Assembly (NCBI GenBank): GCA_904418995.1
Contig: CAJFQF010000020.1
Coordinates: 1-30,974 of the forward strand
Length of the DNA: 30,974 nt
Direction: 5' to 3'
Source: Heritagella_A intestinalis
GTDB lineage: Bacteria; Bacillota; Clostridia; Oscillospirales; Acutalibacteraceae
Position numbers and translations under genes: made by a program. Each line of letters begins with the position of its first letter. The stretch's first letter is position 1. Under the pieces are notes generated by a model. That model was not told the origin of the DNA. It made no database searches and worked only from the letters and a program-made list of their open reading frames with translations. Of this stretch, positions 5,996 to 13,887 are shown in pieces.

Positions 5996-8824
5996 ATGAC
6001 AAGATATGACAAAATCGCTCGGATGAAGCCCGAGCAGAAAAACCACTGGATTGACATCCCGGAGCTTTCCCCTTGGGGAGAGCGGGTTTTTGCCGAAATC
6101 GCTGTGGCTGACGAAATCAGCAAGCACGAAAACGGCCGCTATGATTCCCTGCTGGACCAGGCGGTGGACTGCCTGTACAGCACCTTTGTGGCACAGCACG
6201 CCCTTCCCGATGACACCTGCCGCCAGGCCGAGGAAATCCTCCTGCCCCTGTCGGAGACGGCTAAGTCCATGACCCTCCACTGTGTGGCTCACGCCCACAT
6301 CGACATGGACTGGATGTGGGGTTTCCACGAGACGGTGGACGTGACCCTGAACACCTTCCGCACCATGCTGGACATGATGGAGGAATACCCGGGCTTTACC
6401 TTCTCCCAGTCCCAGGCGGCCACCTACCGCGTGGCCGAAACCTATGACCCCGACCTGTTTGCCGGCATCCAGCAGCGGGTGAAGGAGGGACGCTGGGAAT
6501 TTGCCGGCTCCTCCTTTGTGGAGCTGGACAAGAACCTGCCCAACCTGGAAAGCATGGCCCGGCACATCCTCTACACCAAGGAATATCTGCAAGAGAAGTT
6601 CGGCATCCCCTATGAAAAGGTGAACCTGGACTTCCACCCGGATTCCTTCGGCCACTCCCCCTCGGTGCCGGAAATCCTCAACGCCGGCGGCATCCGGTAT
6701 TTCTATCACTGCCGGGGCCTGGATGACGTGCATCTCTATCGCTGGCGGGGAGATTCCGGGGCGGAGGTTTTGGCCCTCAACGAGCCCCTCTGGTACAACG
6801 ACCAGATGCGCCCCATGTACCTGCATATTGTGCCCCAGTTCTGCTATCAGTATGGCGTCCAGGACATGATGAAGATTTACGGCGTAGGCGACCACGGCGG
6901 CGGGCCTACCCGCAAGGACATCGAGATGGTGCTGGAAATGCAGAAGTGGCCGGTAGCCCCCACCATCCGGTTCTCCACCTATGAGAAGTTCTTCCAGGCC
7001 ATAGAGCCCTTCCGGGAGAACCTGCCGGTGCTCACCGGCCAGCTGGGTCCCACCTTTACCGGCTGCTACACCTCCCAGTCCCGGATGAAGACCATCAACC
7101 GCATTGGCGAGGACCGGCTCTATGAAGCCGAAATGGTCACCGCTTATGCCCACAAGGCCGCCAGCGGCGCCTCCTTCCAGCGCCAGTATCACGACGCCTG
7201 GGAAAAGGTGCTCTTCAACCAGTTCCACGACATCCTCCCCGGCTCCAACACCCCGGAATCCTGCTATCACGCCCTGGGGACCTTTGAAGAAGCCATGGGC
7301 GCGGTGGTGGCCGGTTCTTCCGCTTCTATGCGGGCCTTTGCCAAAGCCATTGACACCTCCATGTTCTCCACCCCGGACGAGCCTTTGGCTTCCCGCTCTG
7401 AGGGCGGCGGCGTGGGCCTGAACACCGACGAAAAGAGCCGTTACCGCCTGCCCGGCACCGAGCGCGGCCGCGGCAAAACCCGGCTCCTCCACTTCTTCAA
7501 CCCCACCCGCTTTGACCGCAAAGGCGTGCTGGAAGCCACCCTGTGGGATTGGCCCGGCAACCCGGAGCAGATTGCCGCCAGCGACGCCCAGGGGAATCCC
7601 CTGGCCTGCCGGGTAGCCCGGCAAGTGGCCGCCGACTGGAACCACCAGCGCACAGACATCCTGGTGGAGGCAGAGGTTCCCGCTTTCGGCTATACCACGG
7701 TGAAGGTGGAAGAGGCGGAAAAGCACAGCTTCTGCTTTGCCGCCATGCCGCCAGACCCCCGGACCACTTCTTATCCGGAAAGCATCCTGGAAAACGATTT
7801 GGTGCGCATCCGGTTTGACGACGGGAATTTCTCCGTGATTTCCTACTACGATAAAGTGGCCGGAAAAGAATTGCTGGCAGCCCCGGCCGGGTTTGTGCTC
7901 TCCATGGAGCAGCCCTCGGAAAAGGATTTGGCCTCCGGCGGCAGCGCCTGGGTAGAGGGCGTGCGCACCCATGGGGAAAACCTCCATGAAACTGCCATCC
8001 CCTACCGCGGCGCCCAGGAGCTGAACAGCCCTCTGTGCAAGCAGCTGGCCTACCGGCTCCAGCGGGGCGAGATGTCCGTGGAAGTCACGGCCCAGCTTTT
8101 TGACCACTCCCCGGTATTGGAGCTGTCCGTTTGCGTGAACCAGCTTCCCATAGCCAGCGACGACGGCGTGCCGGTGCTGACCTTCCGGGCGCCCCTGGCC
8201 TATGAAGCCCCGGCGTTCCGCTGCGATATGCAGATTGGTACCCTGGACCGGAAGCCCCAGGCCCTTTGCGATGGCTTTACCCGGAACTTTGCCTTTGCCG
8301 TGCCGGCAGAGGGAGAGCGGGGCCTGGCATTCCTCAGCGCCACCAAGTACGGCTGCCGCTGCGCCGCCAACACCCTGGAGCTGACCCTGCTCCGTGCCTC
8401 TTCCGGCCCTGACCGCTATCCGGAAACCGGCGAGCGGGTGTGCCGGATTGGCCTGGCCGCTGCTCAGGGTGACCCCATGTCCCTGAAGGAGCTGGGCGAG
8501 GCCTTTGCCCATCGGGATTTGCCCTATGCCTCCAACACCGCCCATGCAGGCTCCCTGCCTTTGGAGAGCCGGCTCTTCCAGGTCCAGGGCGACGTGGTGG
8601 TATCCGGCGTCAAGACCGCAGAGGACGGCGAGGGGCTGGTCATCCGGCTGGCCAACGCCCACACAGACCGCCCGGCAGAGGCCACGCTGACCTTCGGTTT
8701 CCCGGTATCCCAGGTTTGCCTGGCAGATTTGGCGGAGCAGCCCATTGAGGAAGCCAAACTCCAGGAAGGCAAGGTGCAGCTGGAAGCCCGTCCTGGCCAG
8801 GTGCTCACCGTGATTGCAAAATAA
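5996..8824 (+). CDS. GH38 alpha-mannosidase
   Basis: A 942-residue glycoside hydrolase of family 38, a zinc-dependent retaining alpha-mannosidase. The catalytic domain contains HAHIDMDW (residues 99-106, zinc ligands by analogy H101 and D103), the nucleophile region HPDSFGHSP (D216) and a later zinc histidine in NQFHDILPGS (H411). The remaining 450 or so residues form the C-terminal beta-sandwich domains. There is no signal peptide, so it should act in the cytoplasm on imported mannosides. ACGGAGGTATC sets the start. It stands alone between repeat regions, with no linked transporter. Its likely role is trimming dietary, fungal or host N-glycan mannose; the linkage specificity cannot be read from sequence. 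Confidence 0.93.
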   Translation: MTRYDKIARMKPEQKNHWIDIPELSPWGERVFAEIAVADEISKHENGRYDSLLDQAVDCLYSTFVAQHALPDDTCRQAEEILLPLSETAKSMTLHCVAHAHIDMDWMWGFHETVDVTLNTFRTMLDMMEEYPGFTFSQSQAATYRVAETYDPDLFAGIQQRVKEGRWEFAGSSFVELDKNLPNLESMARHILYTKEYLQEKFGIPYEKVNLDFHPDSFGHSPSVPEILNAGGIRYFYHCRGLDDVHLYRWRGDSGAEVLALNEPLWYNDQMRPMYLHIVPQFCYQYGVQDMMKIYGVGDHGGGPTRKDIEMVLEMQKWPVAPTIRFSTYEKFFQAIEPFRENLPVLTGQLGPTFTGCYTSQSRMKTINRIGEDRLYEAEMVTAYAHKAASGASFQRQYHDAWEKVLFNQFHDILPGSNTPESCYHALGTFEEAMGAVVAGSSASMRAFAKAIDTSMFSTPDEPLASRSEGGGVGLNTDEKSRYRLPGTERGRGKTRLLHFFNPTRFDRKGVLEATLWDWPGNPEQIAASDAQGNPLACRVARQVAADWNHQRTDILVEAEVPAFGYTTVKVEEAEKHSFCFAAMPPDPRTTSYPESILENDLVRIRFDDGNFSVISYYDKVAGKELLAAPAGFVLSMEQPSEKDLASGGSAWVEGVRTHGENLHETAIPYRGAQELNSPLCKQLAYRLQRGEMSVEVTAQLFDHSPVLELSVCVNQLPIASDDGVPVLTFRAPLAYEAPAFRCDMQIGTLDRKPQALCDGFTRNFAFAVPAEGERGLAFLSATKYGCRCAANTLELTLLRASSGPDRYPETGERVCRIGLAAAQGDPMSLKELGEAFAHRDLPYASNTAHAGSLPLESRLFQVQGDVVVSGVKTAEDGEGLVIRLANAHTDRPAEATLTFGFPVSQVCLADLAEQPIEEAKLQEGKVQLEARPGQVLTVIAK

Positions 8825-8850
8825 ACGCGGCCACTCCTTGATGATTGTAT

Positions 8851-8890
8851 AAAGAAAGGCGCTTTCCGATGCTTCGGAAAGCGCCTTTTT
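8851..8890 (+). terminator. Terminator of the alpha-mannosidase gene
   Basis: AAAGGCGCTTTCC pairs with GGAAAGCGCCTTT across a short GATGCTTC-type loop and ends in five T. This is a textbook intrinsic terminator 30 bases past the stop codon. Confidence 0.9.
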
Positions 8891-8944
8891 GCATGGGCAA
8901 TTTTTCAAAAAATTTTTTAAATTTCTTTTCGCCAGACGGTTCGA

Positions 8945-9245
8945 GGATTCGATTTCCCCTACCAGGGAAACGAAGGGAAACTGCATCACGGAAGCGCCTT
9001 TTTTGCATCTCTTCCATCCTCGGTGGTTTCGACTTCCTCTCCGGGGAAACGGAGGAAGCCACAGCAGGGAAGCCGTTTTTTGCATCTTTTCCATCTTCGG
9101 TGGTTCGATTTCCCCTTTGGGGAAACGAAGGATGCCATAGCAGGGAAGCTGCTCTTTGCATCTCTTCCATCCTCGGAAATTCTGATTTTTCCTTACGGAA
9201 AAACAGAGGGAAACAACATCAGGAGCCAGGCAGAAAAACTTTTTT
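8945..9245. repeat. Four degenerate 76-77-bp tandem units with hairpins
   Basis: Units run about 8945-9023, 9024-9100, 9101-9176 and 9177-9245. Each has TTCGATTTCCCC-like and GGGGAAACGAAG-like arms that form a hairpin, then a GCAGGGAAGC-like segment, then TTTGCATCTCTTCCATCCTCGG. The second and third are closest; the first and fourth are more diverged. Hairpin arms change together between units. Frames exist on both strands, but none has a ribosome site or known product. No spacers of variable sequence exist, so it is not CRISPR. Confidence 0.8.
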
Positions 9246-9264
9246 TCTTGCAAAAAGTTTTTCT
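9232..9264. other. 13-bp AT-rich inverted repeat
   Basis: AGAAAAACTTTTT and AAAAAGTTTTTCT are perfect inverted copies with a 7-base loop, right after the tandem units. This may be a terminator-like structure or an element end. Confidence 0.6.
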
Positions 9265-9266
9265 CT

Positions 9267-9293
9267 TTGCAACCTCCCACTGGGAGCTTGCAA
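9267..9293. other. Hairpin TTGCAA-CTCCC/GGGAG-TTGCAA
   Basis: TTGCAA and CTCCC pair with GGGAG and TTGCAA around a 3-base loop, with a single mismatch between the two stems. It follows directly after the AT-rich inverted repeat. Confidence 0.6.
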
Positions 9294-9370
9294 ATTCACT
9301 TTTCAAAAATGCGCCCTACGGGGAATTCCGCCCATTGCGATGGGCGGCCAGGGCTCCTCGCCCTGGACCC

Positions 9371-9526
9371 CGCCAGGCTGAGCCTGGACGCAATCCGCGT
9401 TTATAGTGAGTGCAAACAACAACCCGCTTCCACGCGGAGGCAGTTATATCTATCGGCAGCCTAATTTAGCTCTCAGCTATCGCCGCGAGAAAATAGGTTG
9501 TTTCTCGCTGTGCGCTTCCTCGCGGA
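9371..9526 (-). repeat. Dispersed intergenic repeat, copy 1 (long form)
   Basis: The segment 9371-9402 is an exact reverse complement of 20924-20955 (32 bases) and contains the palindrome CCAGGCT-G-AGCCTGG. Similarity resumes at about 9470-9526, whose complement matches 20837-20893 with a few changes (shared core GAAGCGCACAGCGA and CTCGCGGCG). Between these blocks copy 1 has about 40 additional bases. It lies between the convergent mannosidase and MetH-like genes and has no credible coding frame. Confidence 0.8.
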
Positions 9527-9540
9527 TTGGCACCGGTGCG

Positions 9541-9557
9541 GCATGCCGGTGGCATGC
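9541..9557. other. Perfect hairpin GCATGCC/GGCATGC
   Basis: A 7-bp stem with a 3-base loop sits 42 bases past the stop of the MetH-like gene. The adjoining GCACCGGTGC (9530-9539) is a 10-bp palindrome. No T-tract follows, so termination is uncertain. Confidence 0.5.
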
Positions 9558-9598
9558 AAATAGCACCGACCGAGCCGGCAGGCGAGACCACTGTGCGG

Positions 9599-10798
9599 CT
9601 AGTAGAGAATAGCGCCGTATTTGGCGGCCAGGGGGGAGAGCACGTCCTCCTCCAGAGCGCAGTCGCTATCGATAATCAGCCGGCCCGGAAAGTACCGCAG
9701 GGCCGCTTCCAGCACCGGCAAGCTGTCCGTCTGGACGGCAATAGGCTGCCGGGTCATGGCGGCCTCCTTGGCCAGCAGCTGCGCGTCGTCCGGATTGTTA
9801 ATCCGCACCAAAGTGGCGTTGGCTACCTCGTCGTCAATATCAATGAGGTCCTCCGCCAATCCCACGTCGCAGTCAAAAGGTTCGCTGAGGGCAATGTCGT
9901 CCCCCAGGAAAAACGCCTCGGATTCAATGGCTGCGGCGTAGTTGTCCGCGTCCTCATAGAATTCCCCGGGAATCACCCGGACAGCAGCCAGGGAGCTGAG
10001 TGCGCTGTACTGCTCATCGGTAAGCCCGCTCCCGCCAATGAGGGGGATGCCTGCGTCCAGTAAGCGGGCGCACCAGCCGGCGAAGGCTTCCGGGGAAAGG
10101 GGCTTCCCGTCTGCGTCCACCCCTTCCGGCAATGCCAACAGGGGAATACTGGCGTGGGGGAGAACCTCCTCCAGCATTTCCAGCATCTGCTCCGGGGAGA
10201 GGTTCCCTTCCAGGCCCACGGCGTCTGCCCCCATGGCCTGGAGGACAATCACCGCCGGCAGCAGGGTGCCCCCAGAGAGGGTCTTGCCGGAGGAATCCAC
10301 CGTCAGGGAGGCCAGCACCGGGAGTTTCTTCCGCTTGGCGGCCAGCATGGCGGCACGCAAATCAGAGAGGCAGTGGTGGCCGGACAGGTACAGGAAATCC
10401 GCCCCGGCCTTTACCAGCTCGTGTACCTGCTGGCGGTAGAGCTCATAAACATCGTCGAAATCCGCTTCCCCCAGCGGCGGCACAAACAGCCCCGTGGGGC
10501 CCAGCATCCCGCCCACTGGCAGACCCAGGGGGGCGGCGGCTTCTTTGGCCTGCTGCATCAGGCGCAGGTTCAGTCCAGCGTCCTCCAGGCCGAACTCCGC
10601 CAAACAGGCGGCGTTGGCCCCGGCAGTGGGAGCCAGCAGCAGGGCCGGCCCCAGGGCTTGGATTTTCCGGTAAAAGGCCGACAGGACTTCCGGGTGGCGG
10701 CAATACCATTCCTCCGGGCATTGCCCAGGAGGCACCTCCTCCGCCAGGGAGGCGGAAGGCAGTGCCACAATGGAGGGGAGGGAAAAAGAAAAACTCAT
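9599..10798 (-). CDS. MetH-like homocysteine methyltransferase-fold protein without zinc cysteines
   Basis: The 399-residue protein resembles the homocysteine S-methyltransferase domain of MetH over about residues 1-260, then the beginning of a pterin-binding domain (residues near 340-380 match its Q-DS-ALEAALR-PG pattern). The three zinc-binding cysteines are missing: GLNC is GLEG (195-198) and GGCCGT is GGSGLT (255-260). It therefore should not activate homocysteine as the known enzyme does. No B12-binding domain is present. The ATG at 10798 has AAAGGAG eight bases upstream. It follows argS by 49 bases and is probably the last gene of that operon. It could be a structural or regulatory derivative; its function is unknown. 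Confidence 0.75.
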   Translation of the reverse strand: MSFSFSLPSIVALPSASLAEEVPPGQCPEEWYCRHPEVLSAFYRKIQALGPALLLAPTAGANAACLAEFGLEDAGLNLRLMQQAKEAAAPLGLPVGGMLGPTGLFVPPLGEADFDDVYELYRQQVHELVKAGADFLYLSGHHCLSDLRAAMLAAKRKKLPVLASLTVDSSGKTLSGGTLLPAVIVLQAMGADAVGLEGNLSPEQMLEMLEEVLPHASIPLLALPEGVDADGKPLSPEAFAGWCARLLDAGIPLIGGSGLTDEQYSALSSLAAVRVIPGEFYEDADNYAAAIESEAFFLGDDIALSEPFDCDVGLAEDLIDIDDEVANATLVRINNPDDAQLLAKEAAMTRQPIAVQTDSLPVLEAALRYFPGRLIIDSDCALEEDVLSPLAAKYGAILY

Positions 10799-10847
10799 GT
10801 TTGCACTCCTTTGGCGCGTCAGGCGCATACAGCGGGGAAAGCGCGTC

Positions 10848-12575
10848 TTACATGCTTTCCGGCACGGTAATCTTCAAGAGGTTCAATACGTTGCGGATGA
10901 CAATCTTGGTGGCCAGGCACAGGTTCAGCCGGGCAGCGGAGAGGCTCTCTTCCACGCCCTTGACCCGGCAGGCGTTGTAGAACTTGTGGAACAGATTGGC
11001 GGTGGTAATCACATACCGGGTAATCCGGGCCGGGTCGTAGTCCCGGGCGGCGGTGATGATTTCGTCGGTGTAGGCGGACAGGTGCCGCATGAGCTCCACC
11101 TCTTCCGGGGCGGTGAGCAGGGCCAGCTCTTCATCGGTGCAGTCCCGGGGCGTGATGCCCTCGGCAGCCATGGCCCGCAGGATGCTGCAAATCCGGGCAT
11201 GGGCATACTGGACATAGTACACCGGGTTCTGGGCGTCCTGCTGCAGGGCCAAATCCAGGTCAAAGTCCATCTGGGAGTTGGCTTCCCGCATATTGAACAG
11301 GAACCGGGCGGAATCCACCGGCACCTCGTCCAGCAGGTCGCCCAGCTGGATGGCCTTGCCGGTACGCTTGCTCATCCGGACCGGCTGGCCGTCCTTCATG
11401 AGCCGGACCAGCTGCATGAGAATCACGTCCAGCTTTTCGCCGTCCAGGCCAATGGCGTCCATAGCGCCCTTCATCCGGGCCACATGGCCGTGGTGGTCGG
11501 CGCCCCAGATGTCAATGCAGCGCTCGAAGCCCCGGTCGAATTTATTCTTGTGATAGGCGATGTCTGCCGTCAGATAGGTGGGGTTGCCGTTCTGGCGCAC
11601 CAGCACCTCGTCTTTGGGCTGCTCGTCGTCCTTGGTTTTCACCTTGGCGTATTTGGCGGTGAAGTCCGCGCCCTTATACCAGATGGCCCCTTCCTGCTCG
11701 TAGGTCAGGCCCTTTTCCGTGAGCAGATCCACCACGGCCTTCACCGCGCCGCTCTGGTGCAGGGTGCTTTCCAGGAACCACTCGTCGTATTCAATGCGGT
11801 ATTTCTTCATGTCCGCCTTCATCTTGGCGATGTTCCGGGGCAGGCCAAAGGCCACCAATGCAGCCCGGCGCTCTTCCTCGGTCTTTTCCATCAGGCAATC
11901 CCCGTGCTCGTCGGCGTAGGCCTTGGCCAAGTCCAGGATGTCCTCCCCGTGATAGCTGTCCTCGGGCAGCTCCGGGGCGTTCTCCCCGGCAAAGAGCTGC
12001 TGATAGCGGATGCTCAGGGACAGGCCGAACTTCTCAATCTGGTTGCCGGCGTCGTTGACATAGAACTCCCGCCACACATCATAGCCGGCGGCGTCCAGCA
12101 CAGCGGCCAGGCAGTCGCCCAACGCGCCGCCCCGGGCGTTGCCCATGTGCATGGGGCCGGTGGGGTTGGCGGAGACGAATTCCACCATGACCTTTTTGCC
12201 CTGGCCGTAATCGCTGCGGCCGTAATTCTCATCCAGGGCCAGGATGTCCCGCAGGACGTCGCTCTGGAACCGGGGGCTGAAGAAGAAGTTCAAAAAGCCC
12301 GGCCCGGCAATCTCCACCCGGTCAAAGTAGGTGGCGGAGAGGTCCAGGTGGGAGACAATGGCCTCGGCAATCTTCCGGGGAGCGGCCCGGAACGATTTGG
12401 CCCCGGCCATAGCGGCGTTGCAGGACCAGTCGCCGTGGCTGTGGTCTGCGGGGATTTCCAGGTTAAAAGCGGGGAGGGGAGCCTGGGTCAAATCCCCGGC
12501 CTTCACCGCTTCTTCCATACTGTTGACAATGGCGGCCCGGAGCTGTTCCGTGGCCTGCTGTACCAATTTAGACAT
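10848..12575 (-). CDS. argS: Arginyl-tRNA synthetase
   Basis: A 575-residue class I synthetase charging tRNA-Arg. The N-terminal additional domain is followed by the HIGH equivalent HMGN in NPTGPMHMGNARGG, a VRMSKRTGK motif (KMSKS equivalent) and a C-terminal anticodon-binding domain ending in LNLLKITVPESM. The start overlaps the end of the DUF1934 gene by 8 bases, so translation is probably coupled. The ddl-murI-DUF1934-argS order gives a housekeeping operon; DUF1934 next to argS is also found in Bacillus (ywiB-argS). No anomaly. Confidence 0.97.
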   Translation of the reverse strand: MSKLVQQATEQLRAAIVNSMEEAVKAGDLTQAPLPAFNLEIPADHSHGDWSCNAAMAGAKSFRAAPRKIAEAIVSHLDLSATYFDRVEIAGPGFLNFFFSPRFQSDVLRDILALDENYGRSDYGQGKKVMVEFVSANPTGPMHMGNARGGALGDCLAAVLDAAGYDVWREFYVNDAGNQIEKFGLSLSIRYQQLFAGENAPELPEDSYHGEDILDLAKAYADEHGDCLMEKTEEERRAALVAFGLPRNIAKMKADMKKYRIEYDEWFLESTLHQSGAVKAVVDLLTEKGLTYEQEGAIWYKGADFTAKYAKVKTKDDEQPKDEVLVRQNGNPTYLTADIAYHKNKFDRGFERCIDIWGADHHGHVARMKGAMDAIGLDGEKLDVILMQLVRLMKDGQPVRMSKRTGKAIQLGDLLDEVPVDSARFLFNMREANSQMDFDLDLALQQDAQNPVYYVQYAHARICSILRAMAAEGITPRDCTDEELALLTAPEEVELMRHLSAYTDEIITAARDYDPARITRYVITTANLFHKFYNACRVKGVEESLSAARLNLCLATKIVIRNVLNLLKITVPESM

Positions 12576-13005
12576 TTTGTGATGCAGCCTCCTTGACTGT
12601 AATCAGAATTTCGTTGTTGCTGGAAAGGGCAGAGTTAATATCCAGCGTATAGCGCACCTGCAGGCGGCCCCCCGATGGTTCCAGGGTGGAGTCAAAGCTG
12701 CTGGTGAATACCCCTACCATCAGGGTGCCATACCCGGTGTCATATTGGCAGAGGTGGCGTTTGCCCTTTTCCAGAATCAGCCGGGTGGAAGAATTGCCCC
12801 GCATCAGGGTGACTTTATCGTTTTTCTCAACCTTTAGAATAGAGGTCTGGTAGCGGTTGGGGTTGTCTTCGTCATACTCCTTATAGACAATATACCAGTG
12901 ATCCCCCTTCTGCACATACGAACCCAGGGTTTCCAGGCGGATTTCCCCGGTTTCCCCGTCTGCCTGTTGTTTCCCCACAATGGAGATCATATAGTTTTCC
13001 TGCAT
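12568..13005 (-). CDS. DUF1934 (YwiB-like) beta-barrel protein
   Basis: A 145-residue protein with the DUF1934 pattern: an N-terminal ISIVGKQ strand, an E-R-LETLG segment, a central YQTSILKVE and R-G region, and a C-terminal V-YTLDIN strand. The family is a calycin-like small barrel of unknown role, nearly always next to argS in Firmicutes. AAGGA lies about eight bases before the ATG. It overlaps argS by 8 bases and follows murI by 51 bases. No catalytic residues can be proposed. Confidence 0.85.
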   Translation of the reverse strand: MQENYMISIVGKQQADGETGEIRLETLGSYVQKGDHWYIVYKEYDEDNPNRYQTSILKVEKNDKVTLMRGNSSTRLILEKGKRHLCQYDTGYGTLMVGVFTSSFDSTLEPSGGRLQVRYTLDINSALSSNNEILITVKEAASQNV

Positions 13006-13056
13006 GAGTACATTCCTTTTCTTTCTTTGCTAAAATACTGGGTGGTTTCCCCCGGC

Positions 13057-13887
13057 TCAATACCGGTCGATGTCCACATAAGACACTTCTCCCTGGACGT
13101 CCTCTCCCAGGAAGATGCCCGCGATAGAGGAGAAGCCCTCGGTGCGGTCGCTGACATAGAAGTGCCGGGCCCCTCTGGCTTTTCGGTCCCGATGGGCCAC
13201 CAGGCCCTTTTCTGCCAGCAGGGCCGTGCAGAACCGGGCAGCTTCCCGGCCGCTGTTAATGAGGGTCACGCCGTCCCCCATGACCTGGGAGATTACCGGC
13301 GCAATAATGGGGTAGTGGGTGCAGCCCAGAATCAGGGTGTCCACCCCCGCCGCCTTCATGGGCTCCAGATAGCGCTCCACGGTAAGGCGGGTGATGGGGT
13401 CTCCGGGCTGGACAAAGCCGCTCTCCACTAAGGGGACAAAGAGGGGGCAGTCCTGGGCAAACACCTGCAAATCCGGATTGATGGCGGCCAGCTCCTTTTG
13501 ATAGGAGCCGCTGCGGATGGTGGCGGCGGTGCCCAACACCCCGATGCGGCCGTTGCGGGTGGCGGTAGCCGCCTCCCGGGCCGTGGGGCGCAACACCCCT
13601 ACAAAGGGCACCTGCAGCAGGTCCCCAAAGTGCTCCCCTGCAGGCCCGGCCACGGAGCTCACCGTGCCGCAGGCGGCTAAAATCATCTTGACGTTTTTCG
13701 ATTGGAGGAAGGCAATGTCCTGCCGGGCGTATTTGACAATGGTGTCCCGGCTCCGGGAGCCATAGGGCACCCGGCCCGTGTCGCCGAAATAGACAATGTC
13801 CTCCTGGGGCAGCAGGGCGGCCAGCTCCTTGAAGGCCGTGAGCCCTCCCAGCCCGGAATCGAAAACCCCGACCGGCCGGTTATCCAT
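13057..13887 (-). CDS. murI: Glutamate racemase
   Basis: A 276-residue enzyme that converts L- to D-glutamate for peptidoglycan. It has the FDSGLGGLT motif and both catalytic cysteines: C73 in AACGTVSS and C189 in LILGCTHYP. The usual AACNTAS has glycine in place of asparagine at residue 74, a variant in a substrate-contacting motif. The ATG at 13887 was chosen over an upstream one because GGAGG lies eight bases before it. It overlaps the ddl stop by 8 bases, so ddl and murI are coupled and two D-amino-acid steps of wall synthesis are made together. Confidence 0.94.
   Translation of the reverse strand: MDNRPVGVFDSGLGGLTAFKELAALLPQEDIVYFGDTGRVPYGSRSRDTIVKYARQDIAFLQSKNVKMILAACGTVSSVAGPAGEHFGDLLQVPFVGVLRPTAREAATATRNGRIGVLGTAATIRSGSYQKELAAINPDLQVFAQDCPLFVPLVESGFVQPGDPITRLTVERYLEPMKAAGVDTLILGCTHYPIIAPVISQVMGDGVTLINSGREAARFCTALLAEKGLVAHRDRKARGARHFYVSDRTEGFSSIAGIFLGEDVQGEVSYVDIDRY

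Noticed and set aside
8945..9245. CRISPR array
   Set aside because: Units are contiguous 76-77-bp diverged repeats without unique spacers, and no cas gene is present.
5954..9280. An 1108-codon open frame on the minus strand opposite the alpha-mannosidase
   Set aside because: It mirrors the GH38 gene in a GC-rich frame, is Gly/His/Val/Gln rich without known domains, has no ribosome site and runs through the tandem repeats.
10132..12596. Several long plus-strand frames opposite the MetH-like and argS genes
   Set aside because: They are mirror frames of well-identified minus-strand genes and have no initiation signals or recognisable domains.
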